A stretch of DNA of 64,000 bases from Thiotrichaceae bacterium UBA973 (GTDB lineage Bacteria; Pseudomonadota; Gammaproteobacteria; Eutrophobiales; Eutrophobiaceae), in the NCBI GenBank assembly GCA_002292815.1, contig DBBX01000027.1:1-64000 (forward strand), in the 5' to 3' direction. The notes beneath the pieces were generated by a model. It was not told the origin of the DNA. It searched no databases and worked only from the letters and a program-made list of their open reading frames with translations. Position numbers and translations under genes: made by a program. Numbering within the stretch: the stretch's first letter is position 1; every line of letters begins with the position of its first letter. Of the stretch, positions 43,838 to 53,481 are shown piece by piece.

Positions 43838-44503
43838 TTAGGAACTATTATCGTTTTGAATAACGCTTGCGACCTCGGAATGTATGATTTGAGCGAGGAC
43901 GGTACTGCCCGATTGTACATATTGACCGAGTTCTACCTTTACTTTAGATTCAAGTGGAATAAAGACGTCGATGACACCGCCAAAATAAAAATAACCACAG
44001 CGTTGTCCCTGCCCCACACGCTCACCTGAATGCAGATACATATGAAATCGACGGACAATATCTCTTAACCTAATGGCGGTAACTACATCGTCACCTTCAT
44101 CAGATTTAATATAAAAATCAAAATGTCGTCGCGCTTCATTCTTGTCAGGTGCTGAAGACCATTGCCCCATGACCTTACCTTCAATCGGGCTGCGAAAAGA
44201 ATAAATATCATGCGTACGCATAGTTATTTGTACGCGGATAGCCTTGTTGTTTCGCCGTATCTCATCAGCTTCTTCTTCAATCAACGTAATAATCCCATGA
44301 ACTGGGCTAACGATTGCTAATGGTTGGGAAGGAATGACGCGATTTGGATCACGAAATAGATAAACCGCTAGAGATAATATTGCGAATGAAATAATGAAGG
44401 CAACGGGACCAAGCAAAAACTGCGCGAGAACGGTCAGCCCAAGCAATACAAATAGTATTGCCCAAGCTTCACGTGCGATTAATGGGTAACGATTACTGGG
44501 CAT
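43838..44503 (-). CDS. psd: Phosphatidylserine decarboxylase (short type)
   Basis: Makes phosphatidylethanolamine. The 221-residue proenzyme has two N-terminal hydrophobic segments (about 12-50), the core with SPVHGIITLIEE, FRSPIEGKVMGQW and GERVGQGQRCGYFYFGGVIDVFIP, and ends with the self-cleavage region QYVQSGSTVLAQI, where Gly-Ser is the processing site that forms the pyruvoyl group. The length fits the short (about 215 residue) class and not the E. coli type. It lies between ilvC and pssA. Confidence 0.9.
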   Translation of the reverse strand: MPSNRYPLIAREAWAILFVLLGLTVLAQFLLGPVAFIISFAILSLAVYLFRDPNRVIPSQPLAIVSPVHGIITLIEEEADEIRRNNKAIRVQITMRTHDIYSFRSPIEGKVMGQWSSAPDKNEARRHFDFYIKSDEGDDVVTAIRLRDIVRRFHMYLHSGERVGQGQRCGYFYFGGVIDVFIPLESKVKVELGQYVQSGSTVLAQIIHSEVASVIQNDNSS

Positions 44504-44569
44504 AGCGACTCATAAGATAATGAAACGCTCAATTTCCAAAAAGTAGACTAATTCTCTACTACAGTTTGA

Positions 44570-45586
44570 TTAGTTCTTATCATGGTCAACCAATTGATTT
44601 GCTTTAATCCATGGCATCATTGATCGCAATTTCTCGCCAACAACTTCAATCCCATGTTCACGACTAATTCTTCGCTTGGCTTTCATCGTTGCTGCACCAC
44701 TCTGGTTTTCCAGTATAAATTCTTTGGCAAATTCACCATGCTGAATCTCGGTCAGAATCTTTTTCATCTCACGTTTTGTTTCTTCAGTAATGACACGTGG
44801 GCCACGAGTGAAGTCACCATATTCAGCAGTATTTGAAATCGAATAACGCATATTAGCTATGCCGCCTTCGTAGATCAGGTCAACGATCAACTTGGTTTCG
44901 TGTAAACATTCGAAGTAAGCCATTTCCGGCGCATAACCTGCTTCAACCAGTGTTTCAAAACCAGCCTGTATTAATGCCGTGATACCACCACAAAGCACTG
45001 CTTGTTCACCAAATAAATCGGTTTCAGTTTCTTCCTTGAATGAGGTTTCAATGATTCCAGCACGACCACCACCATTTGCTGAAGCATAGGATAATGAGAG
45101 CTCTTTTGCCTGACCTGAAGCATCCTGAAATATTGCAATCAATGACGGCACACCACCACCACCGGTGTAGGTGGCACGGACTAAATGTCCAGGACCTTTT
45201 GGCGCAATCATAATGACATCAAGATCAGGTCGAGGAATAATTTGTTGGAAATGGATATTAAAACCATGAGCAAATGCCAATGCTGCACCTTGTTTGATAT
45301 TAGGCTCTATCTCATTTCTATAAAGTTCTGCTTGATGCTCATCAGGAGCAAGTATCATCACGACATCAGAACTAGCAACCGCATCTGCAATTGACTTCAC
45401 ATCCAAACCGGCTGCTTTGGCCTTGGCTTCAGATGATGAACCTGCTCGCAAACCAACACAAACATTAGCACCTGAATCCTTCAGATTGTTTGCATGTGCA
45501 TGCCCTTGGGAACCATAGCCAATAATGGCAACTTGTTTGCCCTGAATTATAGATAGGTCCGCGTCTTTATCGTAATAAATATTCAT
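44570..45586 (-). CDS. ilvC: Ketol-acid reductoisomerase (NADP+)
   Basis: Second common step of isoleucine and valine synthesis. The 338 residues match the short class I enzyme: AIIGYGSQGHAHANNLKDSG with the NADPH site, the LAPDEHQ segment, the APKGPGHLVR loop, DLFGEQAVLCGG with Mg ligands, and ECLHETKLIVDLIYEGG. It follows ilvH by 33 bases. Confidence 0.98.
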   Translation of the reverse strand: MNIYYDKDADLSIIQGKQVAIIGYGSQGHAHANNLKDSGANVCVGLRAGSSSEAKAKAAGLDVKSIADAVASSDVVMILAPDEHQAELYRNEIEPNIKQGAALAFAHGFNIHFQQIIPRPDLDVIMIAPKGPGHLVRATYTGGGGVPSLIAIFQDASGQAKELSLSYASANGGGRAGIIETSFKEETETDLFGEQAVLCGGITALIQAGFETLVEAGYAPEMAYFECLHETKLIVDLIYEGGIANMRYSISNTAEYGDFTRGPRVITEETKREMKKILTEIQHGEFAKEFILENQSGAATMKAKRRISREHGIEVVGEKLRSMMPWIKANQLVDHDKN

Positions 45587-45619
45587 AACGTTCTCTCGTA
45601 AAAATAATGTTAATAAATT

Positions 45620-46111
45620 CTAAGATTGAATGGCTTTATCGCCACGTGATATTCCAGAAACACCTGAACGAACAACCTCAAGAATCATGCTGTCATCCAG
45701 TGCTTCTATAAAGGCATCAAGTTTTTCACCTGTACCTGTCATTTCAATGGTGTAAGTATTCTCGGTAACATCAATAATCCGACCACGAAAAATTTCAACC
45801 ATGCGCTTTGCTTCATCACGGTCTTCTTTCTGCGCGGTCAGTTTGATTAACATTAGTTCGCGCTCAATATGTCGATATTCATTAAGATCTACTACCTTAA
45901 TAACATCAACCAGTTTATTGAGCTGTTTGCCAATTTGCTCAACAATTTGATCTGACCCAGAGGTTACCACTGTCATTCGTGAGATAGTGGGGTCCTCTGT
46001 CGGTGCAACAGTCAAAGATTCTATATTGTATGCTCTAGCAGAAAACAAACCGGAAACTCGCGACAAAGCACCTGCCTCATTTTCCAAAAGTAATGAAAGT
46101 ATATGGCGCAT
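45620..46111 (-). CDS. ilvH: Acetolactate synthase small (regulatory) subunit
   Basis: Regulatory partner of ilvB, 163 residues. The N-terminal ACT domain (MRHILSLLLENEAGALSRVSGLFSARAYN) binds valine for feedback inhibition. A second domain (about 85-158) stabilises the large subunit. It starts two bases after ilvB, so translation is probably coupled. Confidence 0.96.
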   Translation of the reverse strand: MRHILSLLLENEAGALSRVSGLFSARAYNIESLTVAPTEDPTISRMTVVTSGSDQIVEQIGKQLNKLVDVIKVVDLNEYRHIERELMLIKLTAQKEDRDEAKRMVEIFRGRIIDVTENTYTIEMTGTGEKLDAFIEALDDSMILEVVRSGVSGISRGDKAIQS

Positions 46112-46113
46112 GC

Positions 46114-47847
46114 TTATGCCAACTCCCTATCCACATCTGATGATAAATGCATTTCATGGTGACCCTTACCTGCTGCAATCATGGGATAAACGTTCTCTGT
46201 TTGATCCGTAACGAAATCCATCAACACGGTCCGGTCCTTCAGCGCTAGCGCTTCTTTAATTGCACCTTCAACATCACTACTCTTTTCGATACGCATACCA
46301 ACATGGCCATAACTCTCAGCCATTTTGACAAAGTCTGGTAGGGCTTCCATATAGGAATGCGAATAGCGACTGGAATAAAAGAATTCCTGCCATTGACGCA
46401 CCATACCCATATAGCGGTTGTTTAAACTTAAGATTTTAATTGGCGTGTTGTATTGCAAGCAGGTTGATAGTTCCTGAATGCACATCACTAGACTTGCTTC
46501 ACCAGAGATACAAGCAACAGTTTCATCTGGATACGCTAATTTAACACCCATTGCCGCAGGCAAACCAAATCCCATGGTGCCTAAGCCACCAGAATTTATC
46601 CAACGTCTTGGTTTATCAAACGGATAAAATTGTGCTGCCCACATCTGATGCTGTCCAACATCGGAAGTAACAAAAGCATCGCCTTTAGTCAGCTCCCATA
46701 GTTTCTCAACGACATATTGAGGCTTTATGACATCAGTTGTACGATCAAATTTCAAACAATCGAGCGCTTTCCACTCGTTAATCTGATTCCACCACTCTTT
46801 AAGAGCGTTAGCATCGGGTTTGTCTTTTTCATTTTTAAGAGTACTGATTAAATCAGTCAGGACATGTTTAACGTCACCGACAATAGGCACATCAACAGGC
46901 ACATTCTTGGCAATAGAGGATGGATCGACATCTATTTGAATTATCTTTGCATACGGACAAAATTTTTCTAAATCACCGGTTACCCGGTCATCAAATCTGG
47001 CACCTATCGCGATGAGCACATCGCAGTGATGCATACCCATATTCGCTTCGTAAGTACCGTGCATTCCAAGCATGCCAACAAATTGTTTATCCGTCGCCGG
47101 AAATGCACCTAAACCCATCAAGGTATTCGTAATGGGATAACCCAATAGTCTTGAAAACTCGGTAAGCTCTGTGCTGGCTTCACTAAGCAGAACGCCGCCG
47201 CCTGAATAGATCATTGGCTTCTTGGCGGAGAGCAGTAATTTTGCTGCCTTTTTTATCTGCCCCGGATGTCCTTTGACAACGGGCCGATAGGAACGCATTT
47301 CGACTTCTTGCGGATACTCGTATTCACACGAATCCGCGGTAATGTCTTTAGGTATATCGACAACAACCGGGCCAGGACGACCGCTGGTAGCAACGTAGAA
47401 AGCTTTTTTTATGGTCGCGGCCAGATCTTTAACATCCTTAACCAGAAAGTTGTGCTTCACACAGGGACGCGTAATACCAATAGAGTCAACTTCTTGGAAA
47501 GCGTCGTTACCTATCATATGGGTTGCGACCTGACCGGTAAAAACAACCAATGGAATTGAATCCATAAAGGCAGTGGCAATACCGGTGACAGCATTGGTAG
47601 CGCCTGGACCAGAGGTCACCAGTACGACACCAGGTTTCCCCGTTGCACGCGCGTAACCATCAGCGGCATGCGTCGCGCCCTGTTCATGGCGCACCAGAAT
47701 ATGTTCTATAGCATCTTGCTTGTAGAGTGCATCGTAGATATGCAATACAGCACCACCCGGATACCCAAACAAGTGTTTGATACCTTCATCTTCAAGCGCA
47801 CGACAGAAAATTTCTGCGCCGCGAAGTATTTCCTTCTTTTTAGCCAC
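46114..47847 (-). CDS. ilvB: Acetolactate synthase large (catalytic) subunit
   Basis: Thiamine-diphosphate enzyme condensing pyruvate with pyruvate or 2-oxobutyrate. The GTG at 47845-47847 gives VAKKKEILRGAEIF; a TTG four codons upstream is the alternative. About 577 residues contain HLFGYPGGAVLHIYDALY, the catalytic Glu in VRHEQGATHAADGYAR, and GEASLVMCIQELSTCLQYN...LNNRYMGMVRQWQEFF for ThDP/Mg binding. It heads ilvB-ilvH-ilvC-psd-pssA-leuA. A Leu/Ile-rich leader reading frame lies about 70 bases upstream. Confidence 0.96.
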   Translation of the reverse strand: MAKKKEILRGAEIFCRALEDEGIKHLFGYPGGAVLHIYDALYKQDAIEHILVRHEQGATHAADGYARATGKPGVVLVTSGPGATNAVTGIATAFMDSIPLVVFTGQVATHMIGNDAFQEVDSIGITRPCVKHNFLVKDVKDLAATIKKAFYVATSGRPGPVVVDIPKDITADSCEYEYPQEVEMRSYRPVVKGHPGQIKKAAKLLLSAKKPMIYSGGGVLLSEASTELTEFSRLLGYPITNTLMGLGAFPATDKQFVGMLGMHGTYEANMGMHHCDVLIAIGARFDDRVTGDLEKFCPYAKIIQIDVDPSSIAKNVPVDVPIVGDVKHVLTDLISTLKNEKDKPDANALKEWWNQINEWKALDCLKFDRTTDVIKPQYVVEKLWELTKGDAFVTSDVGQHQMWAAQFYPFDKPRRWINSGGLGTMGFGLPAAMGVKLAYPDETVACISGEASLVMCIQELSTCLQYNTPIKILSLNNRYMGMVRQWQEFFYSSRYSHSYMEALPDFVKMAESYGHVGMRIEKSSDVEGAIKEALALKDRTVLMDFVTDQTENVYPMIAAGKGHHEMHLSSDVDRELA

Positions 47848-47917
47848 TAGCCTTACCAATTACCTGTATTTTGATTGCGTCGAAACTGCGGGAAGTTACT
47901 GAGATTCCGGGGTCAGG

Positions 47918-47980
47918 TCAAGTGATGTCTGCCATATTGAGAAGAATAAGCAAAAACAAACCAAATCGTCCTGAAAACAT
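47918..47980 (-). CDS. Putative leader peptide upstream of ilvB
   Basis: A 20-codon ATG frame on the ilvB strand reads MFSGRFGLFLLILLNMADIT and stop. Seven of its residues are Leu or Ile in a stretch of ten or so (GLFLLILLN). Position and strand fit a branched-chain amino acid leader. A short inverted repeat (CGGAA...TTCCCG) follows, but no clear terminator with a U-run is seen in the roughly 70 bases to ilvB. The T-rich strand makes such a peptide possible by chance, so confidence is modest. Confidence 0.4.
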   Translation of the reverse strand: MFSGRFGLFLLILLNMADIT

Positions 47981-48130
47981 CGCTAAAAATTGAATCCGTT
48001 CTTCGCCTCTTACCCTACAGATTAATTCCGTTTATAGTGCCGTGCCTGATAAAATACATCAGATTAACAACTAAAATATTTAGAATTACACAAAATCTCA
48101 AATTTAATTTTTTAAAGTATATACCCACCT

Positions 48131-49840
48131 ATGAAAACATCACAATTATTAACCGCCACCCTACGTGAAGCCCCTGCCGATGCGGAGGTTATCAGCCATC
48201 AATTGATGCTACGAGCAGGCATGATTCGACAGTTAGCCGCGGGAATCTATACATGGCTGCCGCTCGGATTACGTGTTTTGCGGAAAGTAGAGGCCATCGT
48301 TCGGGATGAAATGAATCTGGCTGGTGGACAGGAGATACAGATGTCAGCCATTCAGCCAGCTGAGTTATGGCAGGAGTCTGGGCGTTGGGAGCAATATGGG
48401 CCTGAATTACTCCGTATTAATGACCGCCATGAACGAGAATTTTGCTTCGGGCCTACACATGAAGAGATCATCACTGATTTAGTCCGTCGAGAGATCCGGA
48501 GCTATAAGCAACTCCCGATTAACCTTTATCAGATCCAAACCAAATTTAGAGATGAAATACGACCACGCTTTGGCATTATGCGAGCGAGAGAATTTTTGAT
48601 GAAAGACGCTTATTCATTTCATCTTACTGATGAGTCATTGCAAGACACCTATGAACAAATGCACGCGACCTATTCGAAAATATTCACTCGCTTAGGCCTG
48701 AAATTTAGAGCGGTAATTGCTGATTCGGGCAATATAGGCGGCAGCAAATCACATGAATTTCATGTGCTGGCCGATTCTGGCGAAGACCAAATTGTCTTTT
48801 CTGAAAATAGTGACTATGCCGCTAATCTTGAACAAGCCGAGGCCATAACACCTCGAAAATCACCTTCTGAAGCAAGCCAGCCGTTGGAAACTATTGAGAC
48901 ACCGGGGCAACACTCTATCGAAGAGATTAGTGAATTTTTAAAGGTCGCTGCTACGCAATGCTTGAAAACATTGATCGTCAAGTCAGATGATGAAGGTTTG
49001 ATCGCCCTCGTATTACGTGGTGATCATGAATTAAATGCGATCAAGGCAGAAAAATTAGCCGGTGTTTTGAGTCCGATCACTTTTGCTGATAACGCCGAGA
49101 TTAAATCCACTATTGGCGGTGAAGTCGGATCTATTGGTCCGGTGGGATTATCGATCCCCATATATGTTGATCACAGTGCCGGAAACCTGAGTGATTTTGT
49201 CTGTGGTGCTAATACCGATGGTAAACATTTAACCGGTGTTAACTGGGAGCGCGACCTACCACTCCCTGCTACCGTGGATATACGTAATGTCTGCGAGGGC
49301 GACATGGCCATTGATGGTTCTGGAAAACTGAATTTTGCCCGTGGCATAGAAGTCGGTCATATCTTTCAACTTGGTACAAAATATAGCACCAGTATGAAGG
49401 CGAGTTGCCTGAACGAACAAGGCAAGGCCGTGACATTGACTATGGGCTGTTATGGTATTGGTGTGTCACGTGTCGTCGCATCAGCAATAGAGCAAAACCA
49501 TGATGATAAGGGCATAATCTGGCCAGCAGTAATTGCGCCTTTCCAGCTAACGCTGATTCCGATCAATATGCATAAGTCTCAACGCTTGCGTGAAGCGGTG
49601 ATGTCTTTCTATGAGGAATTACTTGCAGCTGGTGTTGATGTGATACTTGATGATCGTCGTGAACGTCCAGGGGTTATGTTTGCCGATATGGAATTGATTG
49701 GCATTCCACATCGGTTTGTCTTCAGCGAAAAGGGGCTGGATGCTGGTGAAATTGAATATAAAGCTCGAACTGATACGGATAACCAAAAGATAGTACTGGA
49801 TACAGCTATTCAATTCATAACTGAGAGACTTGCTCAATAA
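48131..49840 (+). CDS. proS: Prolyl-tRNA synthetase
   Basis: Class II aminoacyl-tRNA synthetase of the bacterial (editing) type, 569 residues. The catalytic core has SHQLMLRAGMIRQLAAGIYTWLPLGLRVL, motif 2 FRDEIRPRFGIMRAREFLMKDAYSFH, an INS editing domain between motifs 2 and 3 (about 225-395), motif 3 MGCYGIGVSRVVASAIEQ, and the C-terminal anticodon domain (about 475-569). It is divergent from ilvB across 283 bases and convergent with acylphosphatase. Confidence 0.97.
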   Translation: MKTSQLLTATLREAPADAEVISHQLMLRAGMIRQLAAGIYTWLPLGLRVLRKVEAIVRDEMNLAGGQEIQMSAIQPAELWQESGRWEQYGPELLRINDRHEREFCFGPTHEEIITDLVRREIRSYKQLPINLYQIQTKFRDEIRPRFGIMRAREFLMKDAYSFHLTDESLQDTYEQMHATYSKIFTRLGLKFRAVIADSGNIGGSKSHEFHVLADSGEDQIVFSENSDYAANLEQAEAITPRKSPSEASQPLETIETPGQHSIEEISEFLKVAATQCLKTLIVKSDDEGLIALVLRGDHELNAIKAEKLAGVLSPITFADNAEIKSTIGGEVGSIGPVGLSIPIYVDHSAGNLSDFVCGANTDGKHLTGVNWERDLPLPATVDIRNVCEGDMAIDGSGKLNFARGIEVGHIFQLGTKYSTSMKASCLNEQGKAVTLTMGCYGIGVSRVVASAIEQNHDDKGIIWPAVIAPFQLTLIPINMHKSQRLREAVMSFYEELLAAGVDVILDDRRERPGVMFADMELIGIPHRFVFSEKGLDAGEIEYKARTDTDNQKIVLDTAIQFITERLAQ

Positions 49841-49845
49841 AATCG

Positions 49846-50115
49846 CTAGCGAATCGAAAAATCGGGGTACTCCTGATATTCAGCTGTAGCACACTCCAAG
49901 TTTAATACCTTTGCCATACTGGGGCCGTGGCTTAGCCATTTTCTAAGTTCTTCTAATAACGGCAATTCACCACAAGCTAAGACTTCAACACGCCCATCCT
50001 TTAGATTACGAACCCAGCCGGTAAGACCCAGTAATTTTGCTTGCTGACAGGTTGCCATCCGAAAACAGACTCCTTGAACCCTGCCACTAACGAAGCAACT
50101 TATTGAATTCTTCAT
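49846..50115 (-). CDS. Acylphosphatase
   Basis: Small enzyme hydrolysing acyl phosphates, 89 residues from the ATG at 50113-50115 (MKNSISCFVSGRVQGVCFR), which matches the family start; an open frame 18 codons further upstream adds unrelated residues. The catalytic Arg is in QGVCFR and the Asn in GWVRNLKDGRVEV. It is convergent with proS, five bases away. Confidence 0.92.
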   Translation of the reverse strand: MKNSISCFVSGRVQGVCFRMATCQQAKLLGLTGWVRNLKDGRVEVLACGELPLLEELRKWLSHGPSMAKVLNLECATAEYQEYPDFSIR

Positions 50116-50484
50116 ATTATTCAATGCCTTAAATAAACTCTCAAAGATGTCTCCAGATAGAGACAACATTATTTCTCATAGCTAATCTGGATGACCATAA
50201 TTTAAATTAAAATATGAAACACAAGCATTAAAATTACTTAACTTATTGATAGTAATGACTAATTAATTGAATAACATCAAATTTAAGGTAATTAAGTTAT
50301 CTCTTTTAATTATATCCAATCTGCCTACTTCATCACATTAATTTACTGTTAACTTCCTGAATATTGGATCGAATATTGCTGATAATACTTTAAGTTTAAA
50401 TGACAGCTCTTTGATATATGGAAATGTTAATAAAAGCCAAACGATAAAAGACAACTATAATTAATAAGAAATATAAATAAAATT
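50116..50484. other. AT-rich gap; possible interrupted secreted mini-gene
   Basis: This gap of about 370 bases before the PilZ-like gene contains no recognisable gene. On the plus strand a frame from TTG 50267 reads NNIKFKVIKLSLLIISNLP, a signal-peptide-like start, hits TAA at 50339-50341, and continues open in the same frame (VNFLNIGSNIADNTLSLN) to TAA at 50462-50464. That could be a decayed secreted peptide gene or chance in AT-rich DNA. It also holds whatever promoter drives the PilZ-like gene. Confidence 0.25.
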
Positions 50485-52068
50485 ATGTCCCAGTTACCGA
50501 TAAGAAAGACCGCAGATGGAGATGAGATTGAAACTCGCCCGCTATACATTGAAGAATGGCTTGATTCACTACCCTATATAGACTTCAACAAAACCAGCGC
50601 ATTACTTTATGAAGCATTAGTCGCAACGAATAAGGCAACAATTAAATCTGCCACCCGCATTGAATTAGCCGAGTTGTATAACCGTCCTTATCAATATTAT
50701 GTTGAATCACAGATCAAGGCCGGTGCGCATCATACATTGCAAACGATAGATGCTATGCAAAACCAAGTCTCTCAAATGAAACAGATAGCAGTTGCATTGA
50801 GTTTTGCCTGTAAATTGGCTTTTGATACCGCTTTAAACAAAAAGACACTTTGGAAACAAGCGAAGCCACCCGTTGAAGCGATGCTCATGTCGATGAATTA
50901 TTTATCACATGCCTTGGTTCTCAGTTTTCTGGAATATGCGCCCGTCCCTAAAAAAGTCTGGCAGCAACTCAATTTTATTTATAGCTTTGCTGAGTCCATC
51001 GGTTGCCATAAAAAGACCTATTCAATACCGGGAGCTAACAATAAAAATATAAACACATCGATAGATCACACCTTTAAAAAAATCATAATGGCATCTCTGG
51101 TTGATCCCCATCACTTACCCTTTGGTGCAATTTGGGAAGTTTATGATCAACTTGATAGTTGGGCAGATCACACGCAGATAATCCCTATGCGAGTTGAGCC
51201 TAATACCACTGGATATTTTGTTATCGATCTTAAATCAGACGACAAACCAATGCCGTTAGTAAAGTTTAGCCCAGACAACTCAAATGAAAATAATCGATTA
51301 CTCGATTCGATTCCTCTTCAAAATCTAATTCAAAAACAGATGGATTTACTGCAAATGGAGCAACCGATAGATAAGTCCATCGTCCTATCTCCATTCTATG
51401 CAAAGTCTTTACTGTCTCACATGCTCAAAGCCTGGGGATTACCTCCTAAGCGTTATTTCCCAAGAAAAGTAAAATCTGGACATTTGAATATAGTTACTGG
51501 CATTAGTGCGATTTATTACTACCTGAATAATGGCAACGCGTTCAGAAGCAATATTGCTTCTGAAAGTAATGATGATGAAATCGATGTATTAGAAAGCCCG
51601 ACAGAAACAGCATCGCAGGTTAACTATATCCCTGAAATTTGGCGGGTTATTGATGAAGGCTCAGGTGGCTATGCCATCATCAGAGACGATAAAACTAAAA
51701 AAGCTGTTCGCGTTGGTGATCTCGTTGGCATCAATAACAGTGTTGATGAAAATAACTGGAGTATCGGTGTCGTACGCTGGTTAATGTTAAGCAGGGGCAT
51801 ACATAAAGTTGGCCTACAAATAATTACCGAAACAGCGCAACCAATCGTACTATGCGCGAGTACTGGCAGTCAGGCGGATAGGGAATTAAGACCGGCATTC
51901 ATGATAGAGGATAAATCTAAACAGCGATCGATCATTGCTGAAAAAGGTCTTTATTTGTCCAACAGAGAAATGGAAATGACGAGTGGAGATCAACAAGAGC
52001 TGATCGTCGCCGACAACCTGAATGAGTCCAGTATCTCTTATGATTTTTTCAAATATAAAATGAAATGA
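50485..52068 (+). CDS. PilZ-like domain protein of unknown function
   Basis: A 527-residue cytosolic protein. Residues 1-290 form an all-helical domain beginning RPLYIEEWLDSLPYIDFNKTS, a segment that recurs in a gammaproteobacterial family without known function. The C-terminal part (about 385-480) has EIWRVIDEGSGGYAIIRDD, VRVGDLVGINN and WSIGVVRWLMLSRGIHKVGLQII, matching the last strands of PilZ cyclic-di-GMP receptors, though the canonical RxxxR motif is not clearly present. c-di-GMP binding is inferred. The window also encodes a GGDEF enzyme and pilins. Confidence 0.65.
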   Translation: MSQLPIRKTADGDEIETRPLYIEEWLDSLPYIDFNKTSALLYEALVATNKATIKSATRIELAELYNRPYQYYVESQIKAGAHHTLQTIDAMQNQVSQMKQIAVALSFACKLAFDTALNKKTLWKQAKPPVEAMLMSMNYLSHALVLSFLEYAPVPKKVWQQLNFIYSFAESIGCHKKTYSIPGANNKNINTSIDHTFKKIIMASLVDPHHLPFGAIWEVYDQLDSWADHTQIIPMRVEPNTTGYFVIDLKSDDKPMPLVKFSPDNSNENNRLLDSIPLQNLIQKQMDLLQMEQPIDKSIVLSPFYAKSLLSHMLKAWGLPPKRYFPRKVKSGHLNIVTGISAIYYYLNNGNAFRSNIASESNDDEIDVLESPTETASQVNYIPEIWRVIDEGSGGYAIIRDDKTKKAVRVGDLVGINNSVDENNWSIGVVRWLMLSRGIHKVGLQIITETAQPIVLCASTGSQADRELRPAFMIEDKSKQRSIIAEKGLYLSNREMEMTSGDQQELIVADNLNESSISYDFFKYKMK

Positions 52069-52079
52069 CTACCTTGTAT

Positions 52080-53384
52080 TTATATTTGAGTTTGAATGTC
52101 GGATAACTCTGACACATCAATGCCTTTTAAAAACTCTGCAATTGATACAGACAAATGTTCTTCAACTTGCTTATGATAATCGCTTAGATGCAATTTCAAA
52201 TGACTAGATAATTGATCGTTTTTCAACTCATCCCTTGTGGCAGGTAAGCGTACAGGTAATATTTTATGCAAATCAAATAAACATGTTTCTTTCAGGTCTT
52301 TAGATAATAACCAGCTTCCATCGCTCTCATTTACCCACTTCTGTCTTTTCAGGTGTTCAAGCAAATCATTAATTTGATAATGTGGCAACCGGATTAGTCC
52401 TTTCCTTAATTGCGATATAGATAAAGCACGCCCCTCTCTTTGTGCCTGATATAAATATTGAAGCACATGTAATGCATCAACAAAGGCCCATCCACCTTTG
52501 CTGCTATTTTCTATTTCATCTTGTAGCCGAAATGAAGACAGACAAAAGGTAATATGCGCACCAAATAATACAATGATCCAGGAGACATAAATCCATATCA
52601 AAAACAATGGCACAATTGCGATTGCACCATAGATGTTTTCATAACTCGGCATTTCTTTAACGTAGATTCCAAACCCATATTTGGCGAATTCGAATAAGAC
52701 CGCACAAATGATTCCACCTATTACAGCATGTCGCTTGGAAACATGACAATTAGGAACTAAAACATACAATAGAGTAAATGCCGTTGTTGTAGTCAAGAAT
52801 GGTAACCAACTGAGAAGGCGTGACTTCAAATCCAGTGTGGTATCAACATCGACGACTACGGGTAGCGACAGTAAGTAAGAAGTAGAAGCCAAACCGACAC
52901 CGATTAATACCGGCCCCATAGTCAGAACCGCCCAATAGACCAATAAACGTGCCACAGGGTTCCTTCTATTTCTAACAAACCAGATCCTGTTGAAAGCATT
53001 ATCAATTGTCGCCATCAGCATTATGGCAATTAGCACCAAGACCATGATGCCACTAATCGTGAGTTCCGATGCCTTGGTTGAGAATTCGCCAATATATTCC
53101 TGTATAGCCATTCCAAATTCAGGCACAAAATTGTTAAAAGCAAAATCTTGTATAGCAGTGGAAAATTCCTGTAGCACAGAAATCTTTCCAAACAGACCAA
53201 ACATAACGGTAACTAACGGCACAATTGAAAGCAGCGTTGTATAAGCCAACGAAGAAGCCGTCTGCATACCGCGTAAATTAGAAAAATGGCGCAGAAAATA
53301 ACGGCAAAAATAAAACGTCTTTATCACGCCAGATTTAATATAATTAATAATATTTTCCGGCATTCCACCCGTCGAATTTGTCAT
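52080..53384 (-). CDS. YihY/BrkB family inner-membrane protein
   Basis: A 434-residue member of the UPF0761/YihY family, once called RNase BN. Six helices lie in residues 20-290, with AYTTLLSIVPLVTVMFGL, LLVYWAVLTMGPVLIGVGLA and YGAIAIVPLFLIWIYVSWIIVLFGAHI. The C-terminal cytosolic region (about 300-430) includes a winged-helix-like segment, as in longer members. Function is unsettled. It is convergent with the PilZ-like gene. Confidence 0.9.
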   Translation of the reverse strand: MTNSTGGMPENIINYIKSGVIKTFYFCRYFLRHFSNLRGMQTASSLAYTTLLSIVPLVTVMFGLFGKISVLQEFSTAIQDFAFNNFVPEFGMAIQEYIGEFSTKASELTISGIMVLVLIAIMLMATIDNAFNRIWFVRNRRNPVARLLVYWAVLTMGPVLIGVGLASTSYLLSLPVVVDVDTTLDLKSRLLSWLPFLTTTTAFTLLYVLVPNCHVSKRHAVIGGIICAVLFEFAKYGFGIYVKEMPSYENIYGAIAIVPLFLIWIYVSWIIVLFGAHITFCLSSFRLQDEIENSSKGGWAFVDALHVLQYLYQAQREGRALSISQLRKGLIRLPHYQINDLLEHLKRQKWVNESDGSWLLSKDLKETCLFDLHKILPVRLPATRDELKNDQLSSHLKLHLSDYHKQVEEHLSVSIAEFLKGIDVSELSDIQTQI

Positions 53385-53481
53385 ATTGATTGATTTATTT
53401 TAATTATCACGACTGGATACATTCCAGCGTATCATTGTCATAGAATAGTCCTGAAATTAAATATACAGTAATGGAGCCATC

